Assembly (NCBI GenBank): GCA_903772945.1
Contig: CAICTM010000033.1
Location: 1-64,000, forward strand
Source: Seminavis robusta
Taxonomy: Eukaryota > Bacillariophyta > Bacillariophyceae > Naviculales > Naviculaceae
Direction of reading: 5' to 3'
DNA length: 64,000 nt
Part shown: positions 29,547-40,696 of the stretch, one piece after another
Numbering within the stretch: position 1 is the stretch's first letter
How the letters are laid out: each line of letters starts with the position of its first letter
Program-made: the position numbers and the translations under genes
The notes under the pieces: generated by a model
The model's input: the letters and a program-made list of their open reading frames with translations, nothing else
Databases searched by the model: none
Told to the model about the DNA's origin: nothing

Positions 29547-32500
29547 CTAATAACTGCAACCAACTGGATAGAAGACAAAGTTTTCATGAAATACGGCATT
29601 GGAAGTAGACCCACAACCCATACAAACTCCAGCATGCTCTCCTGATTCTGCAAAGCTGTAGTAGTTACATCCATCAGTCTGAACACACAGCTGTTGGCAT
29701 GTTGCTAGATCGGTGCTGCGGTTCTCAGCAAGCCTGGTGCTTCCTTGTTCACACTTCATGTCCTGTTGCTTAGAATCACACGCAGCTCTTGGACTGCTGC
29801 TGATTGGTGCAGAGTTTCTTTTGCTGGTCTGATCAATGCTGCGATGGGATTTCGTAGAAGAACTTCGTGTGGAGGTTGATGCTTGAAGAAAACGGCGACC
29901 TTTGCTGCTGCTAGGAGATGCACTTGATTCGCTCGGGGCTGCACTAGCCATGCTTGGCGCGGCACTTGATTCGCTCGGGGCTGCACTAGCCATGCTTGGC
30001 GCGGCACTTGATTGACTTGGTGCGGCACTTGATTCGCTCGGAGCTGCACTAGCCATGCTTGGTGCGGCACTTGATTGACTTGGTGCTGCACTTACTCGAG
30101 CTGCACTACCATGCTTGGTGCGGCACTTGATTGACTTGGAGCTGCACTGGCTGCGCTGGGAGCTGCACTTGATTCGCTCGGAGCTGCACTAGCCATGCTT
30201 GGTGCGGCACTTGATTGACTTGGTGCTGCACTTGATTCGCTCGGAGCTGCACTAGCCATGCTTGGGCGGCATTGATTGCTTGGTGCGCACTTGATTCACT
30301 GGGAGCTGCACTGGCTGCGCTGGGAGCTGCACTTGATTGACTAGGAGCTGCACTGATGGCTCGGTGCTGCACTTGATTGGCTGGAGCTGCACTTGATTGC
30401 TGGGCTGCACTTGATTCACTGGAGCTACACTAGCATGCTTGGCGCGGCACTTGATTGACTTGGAGCCGCACTTGATTCGCTCGGAGCTGCACTAGCCATG
30501 CTTGGTGCGGCACTTGATTGACTTGGTGCTGCACTTGATTCACTCGGAGCTGCACTAGCCATGCTTGGTGCGGCACTTGATTGACTTGGTGCTGCACTTG
30601 ATTCACTCGGAGCTGCACTAGCTATGCTTGGTGCGGCACTTGATTGACTTGGAGCTGCACTGGCTGCGCTGGGAGCTGCACTTGATTCGCTCGGAGCTGC
30701 ACTAGCCATGCTTGGTTCTGCACTTGATTGGCTGGGAGCAGCACTTGATTGACTAGGAGCCTCACTTGATTGGCTGGGAGCTGCACTTGATTGGCTTGGT
30801 GTGGCACTTGATTCGCTTGGAACTGCACTAACCATGCTTGGTGCAGCACTTGATTCACTCGGAGCTGCACTAGCCATGCTTGGTGCAGCACTTGAGTCAC
30901 TCGGGCCCACTGCTCACTTGGTGTTGCACTTGATTGGCTTGGTGCTGCACTAGCCACCTTGGAGCTCACTGCCGCTTGGAGTGCACTTGATTCGCTCGGT
31001 GCGGCACTCGACTTGCTCGGAGCTGCACTTGATTCACTAGGTGATGCACTTGATGCACTCGGAGCTACACTAGCTGCGCTGGGAGCTGCACTAGCTGCGC
31101 TGGGAGCTGCACTTGATTCACTGGGAGCCGCACTTGTTGTGCTGGGAGCTGCACTTGATTCGCTCGGAGCTGCACTTGATTCACTAGGTGCTGCACTGGA
31201 TTCACTAGGTGATGCACTTGATGCACTCGGAGCTACACTCGCTGCGCTGGGAGCGCACTGCTGCGCTGGAGCTGCACTTGACTCACTGGGAGCCGCACTT
31301 GTTGTGCTGGGAGCTGCACTTGATTCGCTCGGCGCTGCACTTGATGCCAGACTGGGGTTACCACTGGGAGTAGTGCTAGGAGAATGAGAAGAGCTCGGTG
31401 CTCCACTCGATATACTTGGTACATGACTGGGGGCAGAGCTGGGGCAGAACTTGGAGACAGAGAAGAGCTCGGTGCTGCACTCGATGTACTTGGTACAACT
31501 GGGGTGGAGCTGGGAGATGTACTAGGATAATGTGAAGAACTAGGTGCTCCACTGGATGTGCTTGGTACATGACTGGGGCAGAGCTGGGCGCAGAACTTGG
31601 AGACAGAGAAGAGCTCGGTGCTTCACTCGATGTACTTGGTACAAGACTGGGGGTGGAGCTGGAGATGTACTAGGATAATGTGAAGAACTAGGTGCTCCAC
31701 TGGATGTGCTTGGTGCAAGACTGGGGGCAGAGCTGGGGGCAGAACTTGGAGATTGAGAAGAGCTCGGCGCTGTACTTGGGGCAGTGCTTGGTTCAGGAAT
31801 GGATGGATGGTTGCTAGGACTGGTGCTTGGAGTGACGCTTGGGGTAGAGGTTGATGGACTTGCTGTTGCAGGCGTAGCTGTGGGACTTCCCTCTGTCACC
31901 GTTGGGCCAAGAGTTGTTGGGCTTCCTGTAGTGGGTGTAGCAGTTGAAGGCGTCGCAGTTGAGGGCGCCCCAGTTGTCGGGTTGGCCGTTGATGGGTTTG
32001 CTGTTGCAGGCATAGCTGTGGGACTTCCCTCTGTCACCGTTGGGCCAAGAGTTGTTGGGCTTCCTGTAGTGGGTGCAGCAGTTGAAGGCGTCGCAGTTGA
32101 GGGCGCCCCAGTGTCGGGTTGGCCGTTGATGGGCTGGCTGTTGTGGGAGTAGTTGAGGGAATACCAGGAGTGACTGTGGGACTTGCTGTTGTTGGGCTGA
32201 TTGTAGTTGGGCTTCCAGTCATGAGTGTCTCACTGATATACATGCCTGAAGTTCCAGTTAGGCTAGAAAAGGCAGTAACAAAGTCAGCCCTTTGTGTGGC
32301 ACTCCCCAGGAAGGGATTAGCACTTGTCTCATCCACCGTTACAGAAAGTTCCAGATGAAAGTTATCATTTCCAACTTGAAAGCCAATCTTCTGTGTTATG
32401 TTCACATTGGTCACAATTGCTGCACATGTATTTTCTGCTACAAAATCATTAGCCCTTACAAAATTTGAAGTCAAGATATCAGCTTGGACAGAAGAGATGT

Positions 32501-35500
32501 CATTCGTGAACCCCATATAGTACGTGTTGGTGACGGATGTATAGCCACAAGTTGGGGCAGCAGTTGGAACTTGCGTTGATGGAGAAGATGTTGTGGGACT
32601 ACTACTGGGCCGTCCTGCTGATACTGATGGTGTTCCTGTGGTTGGTGCTGAAGTTGGTGGATTAGTTGGACCTTTTGTTGGTTGGCCTGTTGGCGGTGGT
32701 GTGGGGGCTGATGTTGGCTGTGGGGTGGGTTGGTTGGTTGGCCTAGATGTGGGGGCTGCTGTAGGAGAGGGTGTAGGCTGTCCTGTAGGAGCTGGAGTGG
32801 GTTGGCCAGTTGGTGCTCGCGTGGGGGGTGATGTTGGAGATGGTGTTGGTGCTACAGATGGATTCAAAGTTGTTGGACTTGCGCTGGGACTTCCCTCAGT
32901 CACGGTTGGGCTCAAGGTCGTGGGACTTCCTGTGGAAGGAGTTCCTGTGGGTGACCCAGTAGTGGGGCTTACTGTACTTGGTCCAATAGTGGTGGGGCTG
33001 GTGGTTGTGGGATTGCTCGTGCTGGGACCTGCACTGGTTGGGCCACCCGCAGTTGGGGCGTCAGGAGTTGGGCCCACGGTTGTTGGGCCCACGGTTATTG
33101 TGGCATCAGGAGTAGAGCTAGGAGTGGGGCTAACAGTTGTTTGGGCGTCAGGTGTGAAGCCAGCAGTTGTTGGGCTGAAAGTGGTAGAGATGGCAGAGGC
33201 TGGAGCTTGGCTATTTGTGCTCTCAGGTGAACCAGTTTGCCTTGATGCGGATGCTCCTGGCTGTGTATCTTTCGATGGTGCCTGGGTTGTAGGTTCTGCA
33301 GTTGTTGGGGTAGATGGGGTTGGCTCTTGAGTTGTTGGGGCAGATGGAGTAGGTTCTGCAGTTGTTGGGGCAGATGGGGTCGGATCCTGTGTTGTTGGGG
33401 ATGCATTGGCAGCAGCACCTGTTCCAGTTGGTGCACCACTACCACCTTTTGAATCAGTCGTTTCTGTGGGCATTGCAGCAGTCGCTGATGCTGCAATTGG
33501 CACAGCTGCTGCTGGGGCATCACTGCTTTCGCTTGGACCCAAGGAAGGTGCTGTAGTTGGCTCTTGCGACTTGCTTGGGGCATCCGAAGGAGCATTTGAG
33601 GGCTGGGTGGACAGTGTGGGGGGCTCTGTGGGTGCCGCGGTATAAGCAGTAAAATAGCTTCCAATAGGCGCTGAAGACGGGGCCCCCGAGGCTGCTGTTA
33701 CGATGACTGCAGTCTCTGTATTTACACTGGTCTCTGCAACAATGTTGTCCTCATCATTAGGATCCACAACAGAACCATAAAACAGTCGAACAGTTTGTTC
33801 CACACCTCGGTCTGGACCTTGTCCTTGTTCAGGTACAATTGGTAACTTTTCTTCAATTTCAAAGATAAAGGCCTCGACAAAGTCAGAATACAAACGGTTG
33901 TTGGAGAGCAATGAGATGCCACTTTGCAGAGAACGTGTCTTGCCGACACCGTTCTTCTCCATTGTGACTTCACTGGGTCCAGTTGAACCACCAAACAAGC
34001 AATTCTGATCAGGACATCCCACACAAGTCATGGTAATCTTCCATCTTGTGTACGTAAAGAGCATGGCTGGTCCAGCCTGAACACTATTGATTTCTGTCAA
34101 TACAACGTTGTGGGCCACACGTAGGAACTCTCCACTGCACATGCCTGAGAGAGCATTGTAGCTGAGCTTGAATAGTTCTTCGAGTCGGGCTTGGTTGGCT
34201 TCTACAAATCCCAGAGGGAGGCCCTGAAGAACCAAGTTCGTGATGCCTTCTTTTAGTTCTGTGACTTCTTCAAAGCCAGGACACACAGACATTGACCAGC
34301 TGTAGGCAGATTCATTCAAGTTAATGACAACATCATCAAGGGGAAATCCATTTTCAACAGGGACCACTCCTCCAGTCTGGTTTGAGAAGGTGGGGGCGCT
34401 GGTTGCAGGGACAGTGAACTCAGACCCAAGGACATTGTCGATACCACTAGGTGTGCCGTTGTTACCGAGATCAAGCCCAAGCCCAGCTGTAGAAGCACTG
34501 GTGCCATGATCATCAAGGATTGTGTCGTTGATGAGATTGGTTCCATTGATGGTCACAATAATAGTAGTAGTATTGGTTTCTTCCATGGCACTCATCATGA
34601 CCATTCCAGTGGAAACCGCAGTGGCAGTGACAATGGCAGCAGCTCCAACAGCCACTGCTAGCTGTGAGGTGAGTGAGGCAGATGCCACACCGGCCAGTGC
34701 CTGTCCCACAATCCCTGTGGCTGCTGTGGTGCCAGCCCCCGCAGCGGCGGACCCTCCTGCAGCAGTGGAGCTAGCCGCCCCTTGAGCAGCTGATGTGGCC
34801 ATGTTCTGTGTGGTCCCTTCGAGTGCCCTGTGGGTTGACCCAGAGACCAATCAAATAGAACCAGCAAGAATTGTCAGTGATCGATGAGCATCAGTTGTTC
34901 CAAATTGAAGTTTTGGGAGTGTGTGTCAGAGAGAGGATGAACTTACAAAAAGGTTGGATTTGCCAAATTGGCAATGGATTGTTGTTGTGTTTGTAGGATC
35001 ATGGCATTTCTGGCATTCCCTACCACTTCATCCGCGGCAGCTTCCGCTGCTTCCTGGGCCAGTTCGTTCGCCCCAGGTGGGTCATCCCCGTTTCCCATGC
35101 ATTTTTGACACAACTTGGAAATTAATTTCATGCAGAGGAGTAATCCACAAGCGGACAAAATAGCAAAGAGGAGAGAGCTTCTGACTTGCTTTTCCTTTGC
35201 TTCTGCCATGTCGACGGTGGATGGTTCGTCCTGTTGGGAATCACTCATTTCGGAATCCTGGTTTTTGCTTTCCTCGTCTTCTTCCTCTTCGTAATCTCCT
35301 TTTTTGCCACTAGTATCCTTATCAAGATCCACATCTGCCATGGGAGCATCGGAAGTAAGATCCCTGGGATCATTGTGGCACCCCAATAAGGGGTCTCCCC
35401 CTGTGTCCCTGGCACTACCTTGCTCCATAAAGCTATCTTGATCACTAAAGGAGTCTCTGGATTGACGTGGCTGGAGAGCAACTCGTATCATTGTTGAGTT

Positions 35501-35918
35501 CTCACTATTAAAAAAATAAAAGAAACAAAGAAAGACGAGTGAGTAATGATACAGTAAAACGAAGAATTGGGCTCCCCGAGTGCTCGTTTCTTGGTGTTGT
35601 TTGGAACAGCACTCACGTAGGCGGTTCATCTGCTTCGTAGTTGTCGTCTTGTTCTTGCTCGTCTTCTAGTTTTTCTCCTTCTTGCTCATTGTCTTCTTCT
35701 TCTTCGTGTCCTTCCGTGACAGTCTCTTGGTGTTGTACTTCCGCGGTTCCTTGCCCCTTGCTGCTCTTGTACGGAGAGGAAGCCTCTTCCATGAGAAAAC
35801 TCAGATTCATGGAGACTTCCGACATGTTGTTGACATCGTCCTCCTCACCGTCCACAATGTGAAGGGGGGGACTGTCTCCCTCCAACCCATAGGTAGAGTC
35901 ATTATCGTTATCGTTCAT
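29547..35918 (-). CDS. Giant mucin-like surface protein with PAN/Apple-like C-terminus (three exons, frameshifts in repeats)
   Basis: Exon 1 is 35918-35617, exon 2 is 35504-34947 and exon 3 starts at 34827. Introns of 112 and 119 bp (GTGAGT…AATAG; GTAAGT…CACAG) join in phase 2. Order of parts: acidic cytoplasmic N-terminus (EEEEDNEQEGEKLEDEQEQD), a membrane helix (SSLLFAILSACGLLL), an Ala-rich helix (LAVAVGAAAIVTATAVS), then an extracellular Cys domain (MSVCPGFEEVTELKEGI, LSGMCSGEFLRVAHNVVL, TMTCVGCPDQNCLFGG). Next come hundreds of Thr/Pro repeats (PTGQPTPAPTGQPT) and a second folded segment (CGYTSVTNTYYMGFTND). More PST repeats, heptapeptide SSAAPSx repeats, and a PAN/Apple-like domain (DMKCEQGSTRLAENRS, TCQQLCVQTDGCNYYSF) end it at 29547. 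Frame is lost near 32112 and several times between 29.9 and 31.7 kb by single-base deletions relative to sister units. The layout suggests an adhesive cell-surface protein. Confidence 0.7.
29920..31380 (-). repeat. 21-bp coding minisatellite encoding (S/A)SAAPSx heptads
   Basis: Roughly 65 units of the type GCACTTGATTGACTTGGTGC (complement strand codes SSAAPSQ), alternating with MASAAPSE and SSAAPSE variants. Small deletions (for example near 30100, 30270, 30360, 30430 and 31255) break the frame. Confidence 0.88.
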
Positions 35919-37256
35919 TCTTCTGAGCTAACTAGTGGCTAGTGGTATCGGATATACTAGGACCAACGTTGTCTTGCCGTTCTGTCTGACTAGCTAGCTA
36001 TGTACCCAGTAATAGAGCCACTCAACAAGCGATCACTACAAGAATAGAGACAAGATGTAGTAAGCTATTACAAAAAGACGAGTGATGAGAATGTGCTGGA
36101 TCTCTTCTTCTGAAGATTTTGAAGATGATAAAAGTTGGGCTTCGCAAGATGAGTGATGGTGCTTGTTCCTCGGTGGTGGTGGGTGTGTTCGTACGGTACC
36201 CGCTACTGTGGTCCACTTATGGACGGAAGGATGAGGTTCTTGGGTCACTATGACTATTGATGGCTACACCATTTAACGAAGCGTTTCGAAGGAATTAGTA
36301 CATGACTATGTAGCTCTTACATGTACTTCAAATCTTAAGTACAGACGACTCTAGATTTACGATCTCCGAAGAACAGTGACATGAGTAATTTCCCTCCTCT
36401 CCCTGATATTGTTATAAAAATCTCTAACCCAAAACCGGAAAATTGGGGTACAATCGTAGCCAGCGGTAGACCGCGGGGTATCGTCGGGGATCTACTAGCT
36501 AGTACCAGTATCTCTTCGATCCGACGAACGTACCGATAGGTTGCACCGCCCTTTGGCCAGATAGCTGGCTATAGCGGTGTAGCTATAGACTGTCTGCCCA
36601 CTGAGGCTTTGGTCGCCTTTGGTTGGAACACAGCACGCCAATGTTATGCATGCATACCATAGTCGAGCTAGGCTACCGTAGGGGCAATATCGTATTGTTT
36701 TTGACAGGGTTGGAACCCAATCGATTGGTCTGCATGTAAATTGCAATCTATTGGATTGCAATCCAATTGCTGGCTCCAGGAACAATTGGGCAGCAATCTT
36801 TGCCCATATGGACAATTCCCATCCAATATGATGCACCCCTAACTAGCATTTCCAGTACATTCACACTCCCAGAATCTCAAAATGCTCTAGAGAAACCATC
36901 TAGTAGCTTCACAGCAGCATACTTGCTTACCTCCTAGTGAGCTAGTAGTGGGTAGAATGGATTGCAATTGCTGCAATTGGTAATTGGGAGATAGACTGAG
37001 AATTGCAATGGCAATTATGTGGAAGTTGAAAATAGCAAGCCAATGTTGTGATTGGACCCATGGGGGACAATCCCTTGCAATACAATTGGACACAACCCTG
37101 GTTTTTGACCACGAGGAACAGTAATCTCCGCCCGCTACGTATTCACAGTTACTGTTTCAACCTACAACCATCGTATGGAATGAAAGTATACCACCCATCG
37201 TGGATCGTATATGCATGCATTGACGCTCACTCATATGGATTCTCCAGTTTGCTGCC
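35919..37256. other. Intergenic
   Basis: Contains several CTAGCTAG words and repeated GCAATTG/CAATTGC words (36720-37040). No supported gene is seen. Confidence 0.4.
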
Positions 37257-37415
37257 GTGGCGGACCCCTCCTTGGAAGTTGCCACTGTCAGCTACTTTTT
37301 GGAACAGTGCTGCCGTAGAGATGAGAAATGTATACAGGCTGCCGCTGCCATGTACGGTACTTGGAAGAAAGTCTTGACATGGAGCCTAACGAAAAATCGG
37401 ATCCATACCCCAAGC
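37257..37415 (+). pseudogene. Truncated duplicate of the UBA-like gene 3' end
   Basis: It matches 26479-26625: GACCCCTCCTTGGAAGTTGC, TACTTTTTGGAACAGTGC and GGCTGCCGCTGCCATGTAC, continuing through the stop region (CCTAACGAAAAATCGGATCC). Insertions (an extra TGC, GAAATGTATACA and GGTACT) break the frame. Everything from here to 37742 is otherwise empty. Confidence 0.85.
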
Positions 37416-37742
37416 AAGAAATCATGCATCTAGCTAGGTTACGGGGTGACAGCTATAGCCGGCTACAGAACTAGAGAGCGAGCTCCTAATTGAAAATTCA
37501 TTGTTTTCAGCTCTTGCCAAACTATACTAGAATGTATCTATCCAGACATGGCTCCGATGGGGTTGTCGTGGATCCTTTGGAAACTGCAACGCAAGTGGAC
37601 CAAAGCATTAGGCGCGCATTGGGCTATTTGAGACCACGGGCGAATGTTGGATTAAGAGTATAAGTCATGCTGGATTGTCCTTCAAAACGTTTACCTGCCA
37701 AAGATAGCCAAGTCTTTAGAATACGGTATCAATATAGACAGA

Positions 37743-39890
37743 TCATTGGCGTTTTGTCAAGAGCACAAGGCACAGCAACCCAAACGGAACTGAAAGAGGC
37801 TTTGTGTCAGAGGATGAAACTTCTGCTGGTTGACTTGGTCCCAAGATTTCATCACTGCTTTTGTCGCTGGCTAGGGTGGAAGAATCTGAGGCTGCAATGA
37901 CAGTCGTGTTGGTGACTGTCATTGTCTTGTTTGCTTCCCACGTGAGCGCTTCATTGCCTGCTATCAATGACTTTGTTGTCGCGGTGGCAGTGCGGTTCAG
38001 GAGAGACGACTCGGATGCGGGCGTGAACGAGAGGAAGATTTCCTTTGTAAACTCGATGTAGCTGCAGGCGCTGTTGTCAGGTTGAAACACGGGCTCCGTT
38101 TCCGCCACTGTCATCATTTCTTCGCACTTCCCCGACAAGGGATACAAATTGTCGCAGATTGATGACGTGACGGTCCCACCTGCAGCAGCCGCATTGCTGC
38201 TGGTACCATTGTTGCTGACGCAAGGCAGACAGTCATTGCCAACAAGGCTTGATTGGTTTGGTCCACCGAAGAAGAGATCAGAGTAGTTTTGGAGTTCATT
38301 GGGCAGTTTCTCCTTGTTGAGTAATTCGGAAGCAACAATGGTACAAGAGTTATCCGTGAACAATCCCAGTTGAACGCTGGAGCCCCCGTCGCTGCAATAG
38401 GGTCCAACGTAGAGGTTTTCTCCTCCTGAACCAGCTCGATGTAGCCATATGCATTCCAAGAATGCCGGCGGGACGGATGATACTTGCTGATTGTCATTGT
38501 TGCTGTCTTGCGCATAATAGGGATGGTAGTACCGCAGAAATGTATGGAGATCCACCGTATATTGCCCACACATCATGTCAGAGGAACAGGAGGAGGTACG
38601 GTTGTTAGGGCACACTCCATAGTGTGCTAGGCGTCGCGTGGCCAAACGAACATCCTCATGTTCCCACGCTTGGGGATTCCACTGGTAAAAGTGTTGACAT
38701 CCTTGAAACTGCAGAGCATAGTCATTCATCCACGGCTCATGCGGCGGTTGTTGGGTATTACTACTCTCCCACCAACCACCATGATCCCTACTGTAGTCCC
38801 CCAAATATCGACCATCGGTACCATCCAGTTGCTTCTTTGTTGGCTCTTGCTCAGTATTGTTGCTTCTCGCATCCATGTTGTTGTTGGAATCAGACGATGA
38901 TAGCCATGAAAGGGGTGCATCCACATAAGCCCCTGCTTGGATGACTTTCAGGAACTCACAGACAGTCTGTTCCTGCTCAAGTTGATTGCTAAAGATTGTT
39001 GGGTTGGTGAGCATGCCATGATTCATTCCATGCGGGGTCTCGCATTTGGCGGCACGGTCGTAGAGATCCTCACAGGCGGGTGTCACTGTAACGGCAGAGT
39101 CCATGGACTGGTCGTCGTGAAGTGTCTGGCTGCACCGGATGCAGTTCCCATCACTATATACTTGCTTGAGCAGGGCATGACTCAGTCTCAGTTCATAGCC
39201 ATCATTGTCCTTGATGTAGTCATTGAGGCTCTTGGACCAGTCCCGAAAGAGGCACTCCTCATCGGTAAAGACGGCAATGTTGATTTGGGTTCCTTGACCG
39301 GCACAGGTTGGGCCTGCATAAAGTTGCTCCAGGGCGTCGTCTTCCGGATCGAAGATCAATTGGCACTGAAGAAATTGGGTAGCATCAATATACCCATTTT
39401 CTTCCATGTTTTCAATCTCACGGCATTGATCAACACAGGTATCGCAGTCCACCACCAAGTGGTCGTGCTCTGGATCTTGTTTCTCTTGCAGTACCGGTAG
39501 AGGACAGGAATCGTAACAAATCTGGCATTTGGCTTCCTGTAGACCCTGGTAGTGCTCCACCGTAACATCCAAGTAGGTTTCCAAGTCCACGAGGTACTCT
39601 CCAAAGCCGTGCTGGCACTGACCGCACTCGTCATGGGGACACAGTCGAAACGATACGAACTGCTGTGGGCCGACCACGGTTGCGTCTCCTGTGGACGATC
39701 GTGGTGGCCAAAGGTCGCCCGTGGCGACTTCGTCATTGTACGTGCGAATCCGGTGGCACTGCTCGAATTGGACCGAATAATCTGAGAGCCACTCCACCAA
39801 CGCTTGCCTACTGATGATGCTACCGCTACTATTTATAGCACTTGTTGAAACTATTACAACAGTCGATAGCAGCACTTGCAAGCTCAACAT
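37743..39890 (-). CDS. Secreted Cys-rich protein with two related halves
   Basis: 715 residues. The N-terminus is a signal peptide (MLSLQVLLSTVVIVSTSA). Two modules share one pattern: W(L/M)(S/N)DY(S/A)(V/L)QF..C, then F/LA..(R/Y).CP, C..Y(L/T)VDL.T(F/Y)L, a C/CIWL or CQLIF strand, LY(A/V)GP.C, (I/L)..FTD..C, C(I/L).C and C..LY. Module 1 is about 30-290 and module 2 about 385-600. Module 1 also has CDTCVDQC and CQICYDSC. The C-terminal ~100 residues are Ser/Thr-rich with NxT sites, ending in a hydrophobic stretch (VPFGLLCLVLLTKRQ) that might be a GPI signal or a membrane end. Similar Cys-rich secreted proteins of unknown function occur in diatoms. There is no frame break. The ATG at 39890 gives the signal peptide. 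Confidence 0.75.
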   Translation of the reverse strand: MLSLQVLLSTVVIVSTSAINSSGSIISRQALVEWLSDYSVQFEQCHRIRTYNDEVATGDLWPPRSSTGDATVVGPQQFVSFRLCPHDECGQCQHGFGEYLVDLETYLDVTVEHYQGLQEAKCQICYDSCPLPVLQEKQDPEHDHLVVDCDTCVDQCREIENMEENGYIDATQFLQCQLIFDPEDDALEQLYAGPTCAGQGTQINIAVFTDEECLFRDWSKSLNDYIKDNDGYELRLSHALLKQVYSDGNCIRCSQTLHDDQSMDSAVTVTPACEDLYDRAAKCETPHGMNHGMLTNPTIFSNQLEQEQTVCEFLKVIQAGAYVDAPLSWLSSSDSNNNMDARSNNTEQEPTKKQLDGTDGRYLGDYSRDHGGWWESSNTQQPPHEPWMNDYALQFQGCQHFYQWNPQAWEHEDVRLATRRLAHYGVCPNNRTSSCSSDMMCGQYTVDLHTFLRYYHPYYAQDSNNDNQQVSSVPPAFLECIWLHRAGSGGENLYVGPYCSDGGSSVQLGLFTDNSCTIVASELLNKEKLPNELQNYSDLFFGGPNQSSLVGNDCLPCVSNNGTSSNAAAAGGTVTSSICDNLYPLSGKCEEMMTVAETEPVFQPDNSACSYIEFTKEIFLSFTPASESSLLNRTATATTKSLIAGNEALTWEANKTMTVTNTTVIAASDSSTLASDKSSDEILGPSQPAEVSSSDTKPLSVPFGLLCLVLLTKRQ

Positions 39891-40696
39891 CGTCTTCCAC
39901 TGGCAAGCTAGCTATACTCAGTAGCTGTTTGACAAGAAGGCGAGAGAAAGTCCCGAGGACCCAGCCAAAACGCCAAAACATTGGGGGTGCGGCGAACTGG
40001 TACTGGTAGTCCTGTCCCAGTAAAACAGTATCCAAGACTGACAATGAGCAAACAGCAGAGCAGCCAATACATCCGCTGGCCTCTGCGCTGCAATGCTCGC
40101 AGCGACCAGCCCAGCACTCCAGATACAACTAACTGCGGGCCTCGGCGTCGGATATCATACAATTCACCTCTAGAGCCCAGCACTGGATTTCCTACAACCT
40201 CTAGCCCACCATAAGATTTCCTACAACTACTGGCCCCAGCACTGCAACCCATACAAGAGTTAGCCACATCACTGGATCCCACAACAGATACTACGCTATA
40301 GTAGCCCCTTCGCTGAACAAATCCATACGATACTGAGCCCCAGCATTGGATGTTGCTTTATGGATCACCCCAGCAACAAACCTAAAATATAACTTTACTT
40401 TTACCGCTTCATCTTTATGAAAGGAACGGCCATGGAAGGCCGCTTGATGTGCGATTGAATTGATTATGGATCATGTGCGACTGACCAGTACGTGTGCCGG
40501 TAGCATACACGTATCTGAATCTATATCTACTCCGATGGCCATTCTCGTGGCATCTTCGTCATTGCACCTCGAGCTCTTTATCTTGGAACCCGTGCATCCA
40601 GCGAGGGAGGTTTGAAGGCGTCATTGTACCGTACCTACTGTTCACATCCTTCTTCCAAGCTCATTCGATTGTCTTAGGTTAGCGTATTTGAAAAGG
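39891..40696. other. Divergent intergenic region (Cys-rich gene / lipase)
   Basis: Probably holds both promoters. Repeated CC(C/T)AGCACTGGAT/CCCAGCA words occur at 40110-40380 (CCCAGCACT…). No gene is seen. Confidence 0.4.

Noticed and set aside
30959-31387. Plus-strand ORF of ALDSLGAAL repeats
   Set aside because: Antisense reading of the 21-bp SSAAPS minisatellite.
32593-33330. Long plus-strand ORF (245 codons) of Val/Gly repeats
   Set aside because: Antisense shadow of the Thr/Pro repeats of the mucin-like gene; no domain.
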